Assembly (NCBI GenBank): GCA_004762125.1
Contig: SIHQ01000026.1
Span: 1 to 64,000 of the forward strand
DNA length: 64,000 nucleotides
From: Oceanospirillales bacterium
Lineage (GTDB): Bacteria > Pseudomonadota > Gammaproteobacteria > Pseudomonadales > Endozoicomonadaceae
Direction of reading: 5' to 3'
This document shows, one piece after another, positions 60,801 through 64,000 of the stretch; positions within the stretch are counted from its first letter, which is position 1, and every line of letters starts with the position of its first letter. The position numbers were made by a program, and so were the translations under genes. The notes below the pieces were generated by a model, which worked only from the letters and a program-made list of their open reading frames with translations, had not been told where the DNA came from and made no database searches.

Positions 60801-62352
60801 CTATTGCCGTCTGATTAGATAGGGTTATACCCCCGGCAATAGTACCGGAGTTAATAGCATGGCCATTAAAAGTACCGGTGCTGGAAATTCCAGAAGTTAT
60901 ATTTCCTGAGTTTTCAATATAACCATCAATAGTTCCACTATTGCTGATACTACCGTTGATGGTTCCAGAATTCTCAATATTACCAAGCAGTGAACTATTA
61001 GTAGTGTTAGTAATAACGCTAGAAGTATTGTTTATGGCACCTATAGTCCCGTCATTATCAATACTTCCTCGAATGGTTCCTTCATTCACAATACCCGTTG
61101 ATATTGATGCACTCTGTTCACCAACAAAAATAGCAGTTCCCATAGTTGGATCAGCTAATAAGCTAGATCCGCTATTTACAGTGATAGTATCTACACTGGA
61201 ATAATTGCCAATAGAAATAGCTGGTTCGGTTCCAGTAGAAGTTACTGTACCTGCAACGGTGAAACCACCCGTTAATGATGCTGAAGCACCGGCAGTACCT
61301 AATGATTTATAAGCTGAACTGGCTGCTTCCTGAGTACCACTAATTAGAACTCCATTGGTGATAACGCCATTATTTACAATACTACCGTTAACTGTTCCTC
61401 CAAGATTAAGCGCATTCCCTGTTGTTGATGAAAGGGAGCCTCCAACTTGTATCACCGTTTCTGTCGTTGAACTTCCAAGAGTTCCTGTTGATGTTATAGC
61501 GTGACCATTAGCAGCATGAGCTCCGGTTATAACTATCGCATCATTGATGCTGCCTGTATTTGCAATAGTGCCGGTATAAATTCCTCCAATAGTAATGGCA
61601 CCGTTACCATCTCCATTAACGTTTTCTTGTCCGTTGAGAGCACCCGTTACTGCAATTTCACCTGTAGCAGCTCCATCTATATTGATGGCAGCACCATTTT
61701 CAGAAGAAATTGTACCTGATGCATCTATAACGGTATCTGATTCAGAACGAACGATACTGAAAGCATTACCTCCAACATTTAAATTATTAAACGGACCTCC
61801 AAGCTGTCCGCCAGTACCAACATTTATAGCGTGTTTACCAACGCCTGTTGTATTGAGAGATGAACCATTTTCAACGGTAATAAAATCGATGTACCCACTA
61901 TCACCGATGTGGGCAATATCTGATGTTGATGAAGAAACTGTGGTTGTATTCTGTATAATCAGACCACGGTGAAGGCTTGCCTGATCACCACCAGTTGTAT
62001 TTTCAACCCTAATGATTCCATTTGTAGCGGTGCTTGTTGTTACGTTTTCTGTAATTTCAATACCATCATCAATATGCCCATGATTTAAAATTTGGCCAGT
62101 GAATACATCAGCACCAGTAATAGATATTGAAGGACTTCCAGCACCCTCTACAATAACGCCTGTACTAATAGTTACACCATCTTCAGGCTCAGCATTGGTA
62201 TCATCAGAGTCATTCGGACCATCAATAACAATTCCTGCTGCCGTACCTCCCGTCACAAGTTGAGCAGAACCCCAGACAGGCCCAACAACCATTGCCGCCA
62301 TCAACTGCGGAACAATCAAAAATCTGATAAGACGGCTTTTAAAAATCTGCAC
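54865..62352 (-). CDS. Giant repeat-rich autotransporter (type V secretion)
   Basis: 2,495 residues from a GTG at 62352; GGGAG and AAGGA lie upstream. An N-terminal signal (FLIVPQLMAAMVVGPVWG) leads into a passenger of about 2,000 residues rich in Gly, Ser, Thr, Asn and Ile, in which I saw no cysteine. It consists of beta-helix-like repeats: at least eight blocks of the form YSSxG..LxGGYTVDGTVTS...IxIGxxSxIDxIxVxxGAxLxSTG, then a tract of short NxGTxxGxI repeats. A linker (SQSIVFDRINSLRG) and an acidic Ser-rich spacer precede the C-terminal 12-strand barrel (about the last 270 residues), which ends RYDF, as the assembly machinery expects. Probably a surface adhesin. Confidence 0.93.
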   Translation of the reverse strand: MQIFKSRLIRFLIVPQLMAAMVVGPVWGSAQLVTGGTAAGIVIDGPNDSDDTNAEPEDGVTISTGVIVEGAGSPSISITGADVFTGQILNHGHIDDGIEITENVTTSTATNGIIRVENTTGGDQASLHRGLIIQNTTTVSSSTSDIAHIGDSGYIDFITVENGSSLNTTGVGKHAINVGTGGQLGGPFNNLNVGGNAFSIVRSESDTVIDASGTISSENGAAINIDGAATGEIAVTGALNGQENVNGDGNGAITIGGIYTGTIANTGSINDAIVITGAHAANGHAITSTGTLGSSTTETVIQVGGSLSSTTGNALNLGGTVNGSIVNNGVITNGVLISGTQEAASSAYKSLGTAGASASLTGGFTVAGTVTSTGTEPAISIGNYSSVDTITVNSGSSLLADPTMGTAIFVGEQSASISTGIVNEGTIRGSIDNDGTIGAINNTSSVITNTTNSSLLGNIENSGTINGSISNSGTIDGYIENSGNITSGISSTGTFNGHAINSGTIAGGITLSNQTAIDASAYNSSVSTGSTSLTGGYTVDGTVTSNQDTIVLVDNASIDNITVNDGATLNTTGVYNATTPVANVNGDAINVGGSSSLSGTLLNDGTITGDITNAGTIGTISNNNTGTLAGSIDNSGTISAITNTGTFTGAITNTGAGSIGSITVQTQDAGAASAYSSSGTSSLTSYTANGLVSTTHNDAVSIGAGTSVGSITIGSTGNLAGATNAINNMGSITAGIDNNGTLTGSIANSGSIAGGIALNNQNAGTGTVYSSESGTLTGGYTVDAGGVVETSGAIAVSIGATSGTTDTVPLEVDTITINGTLKAGKDDTAINLTAAGDVTTIEIASGGVLGDATDNGGGIVNAGFIGTITNSGWMYGAIANSGFITNGVSINNQSSGDFSAYSSTGSATLEGGLTIFDNGSLTSASSEGTIKIGDGTANANTIDSITINSGAVLTSTGTGSKAIVVTAGNNVTGGIVNNGSINGAIVNSGSITGGIDTAGKSGAGSAYIGEDGSTLSGGFEVTGGTVTSTDDHAIWIKNGAAVDQISVTAGTLSTSGDNKNAVQLDDGAVLGDDTPTELETIISVSDGAAVDATGINGIGINIETNLIGKIQVDSGGRLNGTSAAISLGLGKILTGSIENNGSINKIISIKGTQSSIADAIKIGATGNLGNVQTDTIIEIATSGSLSSTDGDAINITGNTTGEILVNGAISSGQINIASAGDYTGTIDVNGGSVADGISISGTHISSGTGINITNNGSVGNDSSGNAIHITSTGSLTSQASNGSAIKLSSTGSSITGSIRNEGNILGDISLSGAHTAVNEAIINTGTINGDLAINNSQNNSPSGSNSDIRNEGTINGDITVSGNPTLISSSRSAYSSEGTSGDRSLLNGTYQLSSNRTVSTTTDTVNIGEYSDIKKIGIDAGAVLSSTGSNKRAIYIAEDASLGTTSNENDVVLQVDGELSSTQGSALEVEGDITGAIHVTSTGLVSGKGGSTDAAILFDSSDSNPSPADHQAVIQNHGVIKGQIYVDTNQTLTSYSAYSSSGSNTNWAVLNGVGNNGRGYTVDDGATVTSATNTIAVGSYSYIDSIQVDGAITSTGSSNSAIYVSSNGQLGGTLATSMVTGGRLTNDIIRSVTDTVINVSSSGHLSSSSGAAIRVDGSVTGVIRIDDGGTVTGNTSLGAIAINSVMTGAISNSGIITGGIVVGSTGQLTGDIINNEKITGNIVSSGTLLGDIQNTDQLVGSIVINGGLTTGSITNSGTITGGFGVASAGRLNGDFINSGSMTGNTVTDGRIDGNLINTGTQNGNITVSGIHNGYIKNTGTLTGNIISGGTRAGNVINASTLNGGITTSGTMTGDIENTGIISGNINISSGQLNGNIVNNGTVNGIVRSTGTLDGKVKNRGTLGSSSSTNVIDFSGSVSALDLIQIKENAADASHIRGRIIGSSHSDTVDLREGTFNGNISGVEHLIISDDSNITIDGDFTLPERTSVYLDDSLNSNHSLITASGTAFAEAAGSILSFMPEDNAAYLSLYNNGPVVTVVDAQAVDGNALERITASAGSALLQTRTFTENGDIKVEIRASTSEDVNGVMGQALLAALNSNAHPDDSRKIILNLNRSEKIVGELEDDVRPDTSGSTHTAPRAIAMASQSIVFDRINSLRGSGLNFGDDGFGFGLYGSSYDESGSSSSNVDEEDSSDYSSNTSSKREREIRHMDYTLLNGGSFWGQMMLLEGNQDQKPSTDGYNNRAGGIVLGIDSIVLDRFRLGVAATYGYGVVNTENDRSTESHNFLGTIYGSMEYDSFFVDLMFSGGTASNTVEQLVRNIQTNAGLKNEKITGDYNSHQWNLKSVIGYRFALGSNWEFTPLAELNYGKVYFESYKPKGHPIHPDNIDIRDYSALELGLGFSIKGLIQSGKQYIEPDFTLMSHRDLHTTGSKVEYSFLGIDAQQVLEGPARDSQRYSASFGLYFDLGRNWYVRTGYDYNWSQTYRSHGLNAKFRYDF

Positions 62353-62442
62353 AATCCTTGTGCTCCCTCTCAGCTGCTGTTAATTACTGACAAATGGGCA
62401 AAAACTCCAGGGGGGAGTTGCCTTGTGATGTATTCGGCGGAC

Positions 62443-62604
62443 TGTGGAAAACTATTTATAACGATTGTGGATAACTTTAGTGTCTGCTAACAGCAAATCT
62501 TAATATGAGTAGTAATATGAAAATATTTATTATTTAAATCAATAAGATAAATAATCATATAATGAGAAAGGGTACCAGAAAGGCACAACATAATCTGTGC
62601 ACAA
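62443..62604. other. AT-rich spacer with three DnaA-box-like sequences
   Basis: Between the autotransporter start and the exporter stop lie TGTGGATAA (62466-62474, a perfect DnaA box on the reverse strand), TGTGGAAAA (62443-62451) and TGTGCACAA (62596-62604), bracketing about 100 bp of very A/T-rich DNA. The layout recalls an origin or a DnaA-titrating site, but no dnaA, gidA/mnmG or rpmH is nearby. It also must hold the autotransporter promoter. Confidence 0.4.
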
Positions 62605-62632
62605 CCTGGTTAATAACTATTGAATAGTTTTA

Positions 62633-63913
62633 TTAAAGCTCGGAAGGCATAGATGATTTATTGCCAAATTTCATAATCAGTCCAGTTATAAAGAAGAACA
62701 CAGTCAAAGCCAATACATAGAGTGAATCGGCTCCAATTGCCGCTAATACAATTATGCACAACAGAGCGCTAACAACTGCGAGCCATTTCTGCCAGCCTTT
62801 CAAGATAAGAGTCCCAGCCAGCATTGCCAGAAGATAAACCATAACAAAGTTACCATTGGCAAAGCGGATCATGGACTCCAGAGAAAGCCCTGTCAGTTCA
62901 AGCATTAAGACACTGACAGCGCAGGTTGCTGATACAAGCCAGAGTGCTTTGGAAGGGACCTTTCTATTATTCAGAACCCCTAGAGAACCAAGACCTATTC
63001 TGTTCAGGGAACCTTCTTCAGCCATGCTCCATATCAACCGGGCAAAACCCTGAATATAAATATTCATGCTGGCAAAACAGGCCAGGTAGCCAATAATGGC
63101 AGCCAACCATTGTCCTGTTGGACCAAACAGTAACGCCAGCAACCTCGGAATAGCCGTAGTGTTTTCCTGTTCACTCCCATAAACACCGTACTTCAGCACA
63201 GCCACAGAGCAGCCCCAATACACTAGGCCAGCCAGCAGCACGCCTACAATCAGGGCTATGGGAAAGTCTCTTTCAGGATTTTTGAACTCTTCTCCCATAT
63301 GGGTAAAGGCTTCAATCCCGACAAAACACCAGAACATGATGGAGAGAGCTGGAATGATCGATAGAACACCATCCTCTTCTTCCATGGAGAATGAAGCATC
63401 AGCTAATCGAATATCACCCTGCCACCAAAGCATTACGACCAATGCGACAATCAATAGCGCAATTCCAACCTGAATACTGCCTGAAAGTTTTGCACCGCCC
63501 AGCCCAAGAGCCAGAATTAATATCAGTGTGCCCAGTTGAATAGCTAGTTCGGCAATGTGTGACAGCGCCATCACCGAATGCCAGAAACCTGTGGCCATCA
63601 CCAAAGCCGCTGGCAAACCAACAGGCAGAACCGCAAGAAACAGAAAAGCCGTTAATTTCTCAAACCTTGGCCCCAGCGCTCTGCCTACGATATGAGCCGT
63701 TCCTCCTGCATGGGGAAAGCGTTTACCCAATAGGGCAAACGTAAATGCAATCGGTAGTACCAGTGCAATTAATAATATCCAGGCAAGCAGAGACCATGAT
63801 CCGGCAATGCTCGCAGCGACAGCAGGAACCACAAAAATACCGGTTCCCAATAATGAAGTGGCCATCAGGGCTACGCCCTGGCCTACTCCAAGTTCTTTGT
63901 GAAGACGATTCAT
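62633..63913 (-). CDS. APC-family amino acid transporter (YjeH-like exporter)
   Basis: 426 residues, about twelve membrane helices. The first helix carries the APC motif (GVALMATSLLGTGIFVVP). FPHAGGTAHIVGRALG and FWCFVGIEAFTHMGEEFKNPERDFP are those of the YjeH group, which exports methionine and branched-chain amino acids. Inner membrane. It stands alone at the right edge; nothing recognisable follows in the final 87 bp. Confidence 0.88.
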   Translation of the reverse strand: MNRLHKELGVGQGVALMATSLLGTGIFVVPAVAASIAGSWSLLAWILLIALVLPIAFTFALLGKRFPHAGGTAHIVGRALGPRFEKLTAFLFLAVLPVGLPAALVMATGFWHSVMALSHIAELAIQLGTLILILALGLGGAKLSGSIQVGIALLIVALVVMLWWQGDIRLADASFSMEEEDGVLSIIPALSIMFWCFVGIEAFTHMGEEFKNPERDFPIALIVGVLLAGLVYWGCSVAVLKYGVYGSEQENTTAIPRLLALLFGPTGQWLAAIIGYLACFASMNIYIQGFARLIWSMAEEGSLNRIGLGSLGVLNNRKVPSKALWLVSATCAVSVLMLELTGLSLESMIRFANGNFVMVYLLAMLAGTLILKGWQKWLAVVSALLCIIVLAAIGADSLYVLALTVFFFITGLIMKFGNKSSMPSEL

Positions 63914-64000
63914 TAGTTATGTCCGTAAAGATATGAGCAACAGTAAACGAGGCTCTATCATCTGTTTTATGATGACGTTAATCTTAGCCTTAAAATTAAA

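Noticed and set aside
62443-62604. Chromosomal replication origin
   Set aside because: Only three box-like sequences and none of the usual origin neighbours (dnaA, dnaN, mnmG, rpmH); kept only as a low-interest observation.
1-64000. tRNA or rRNA genes inside the window
   Set aside because: I looked for TTCGA/GGTTCGAATCC-type T-arms flanked by acceptor stems and for conserved 16S/23S stretches and found none that fold convincingly.

Overview
The window looks like chromosome of a marine, probably host-associated gammaproteobacterium of the Oceanospirillales; an Endozoicomonas-like genome is my best guess. The guess rests on the conserved block rpoZ-spoT-ridA ... oxyR-recG, the cysQ-nudE-yrfG-hslR block, moderate G+C with AT-rich spacers, and several large lineage-specific proteins with eukaryote-like features. 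I recognised no phage, CRISPR array, complete insertion sequence or tRNA. Two strong tandem promoters at the left edge point out of the window and look like those of an rRNA operon.

Layout. 1-6.5 kb: rRNA-type promoters, a TetR regulator, an unknown protein with a permuted papain-like His/Cys pair, a SulP transporter, an exported helical protein, an RDD protein and a glutathione peroxidase. 6.58-6.78 kb: an intergenic unit with promoter, Fur-like box and strong terminator that looks like an iron-controlled small RNA. 6.8-19.9 kb: a ten-gene operon on the minus strand, read from ABC importer (binding protein, ATPase, permease) through SorC-type regulator, aldo/keto reductase, GlpD-like dehydrogenase, LsrF/FbaB-type aldolase, FGGY kinase and iron alcohol dehydrogenase to an MmsA-type dehydrogenase. 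It reads as import, phosphorylation, oxidation, aldol cleavage and aldehyde disposal of a sugar or polyol. Its promoter overlaps a repeated 14-bp operator-like sequence, and its leader carries two AGGA-loop hairpins.

20-40.6 kb: housekeeping genes recG and oxyR, then ridA, spoT and rpoZ, all on the minus strand in the usual order but separated by about 12 kb of accessory genes. These include a kinase-like protein ending in a CaaX box (CSVM), a eukaryote-like PP2C phosphatase with a frame problem at its 5' end, two tandem AraC regulators plus the stump of a third, a decayed RsgA-like GTPase fragment, a sterol-desaturase-family protein and a beta-propeller protein. A diverged exported avidin-like protein lies between recG and oxyR, and two small exported proteins sit between ridA and spoT.

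40.7-54.7 kb: pentapeptide-repeat protein, membrane protein, LacI regulator, TudS/DUF523, BOF protein, cysQ-nudE, yrfG, hslR, a 162-bp MITE-like palindrome, a di-haem cytochrome c peroxidase coupled to a DAHL-type membrane protein, a Rieske protein, an AtoE transporter, a membrane-anchored multicopper oxidase, a stand-alone BLUF photoreceptor and a proline iminopeptidase. 54.8-62.4 kb: one 2,495-residue autotransporter. 62.4-62.6 kb: AT-rich spacer with DnaA-box-like sequences. 62.6-63.9 kb: a YjeH-like amino-acid exporter.

Start codons were chosen from visible Shine-Dalgarno sequences and signal peptides, so several differ from the longest possible reading frame. All family assignments come from recognising motifs by eye; no database search was run.
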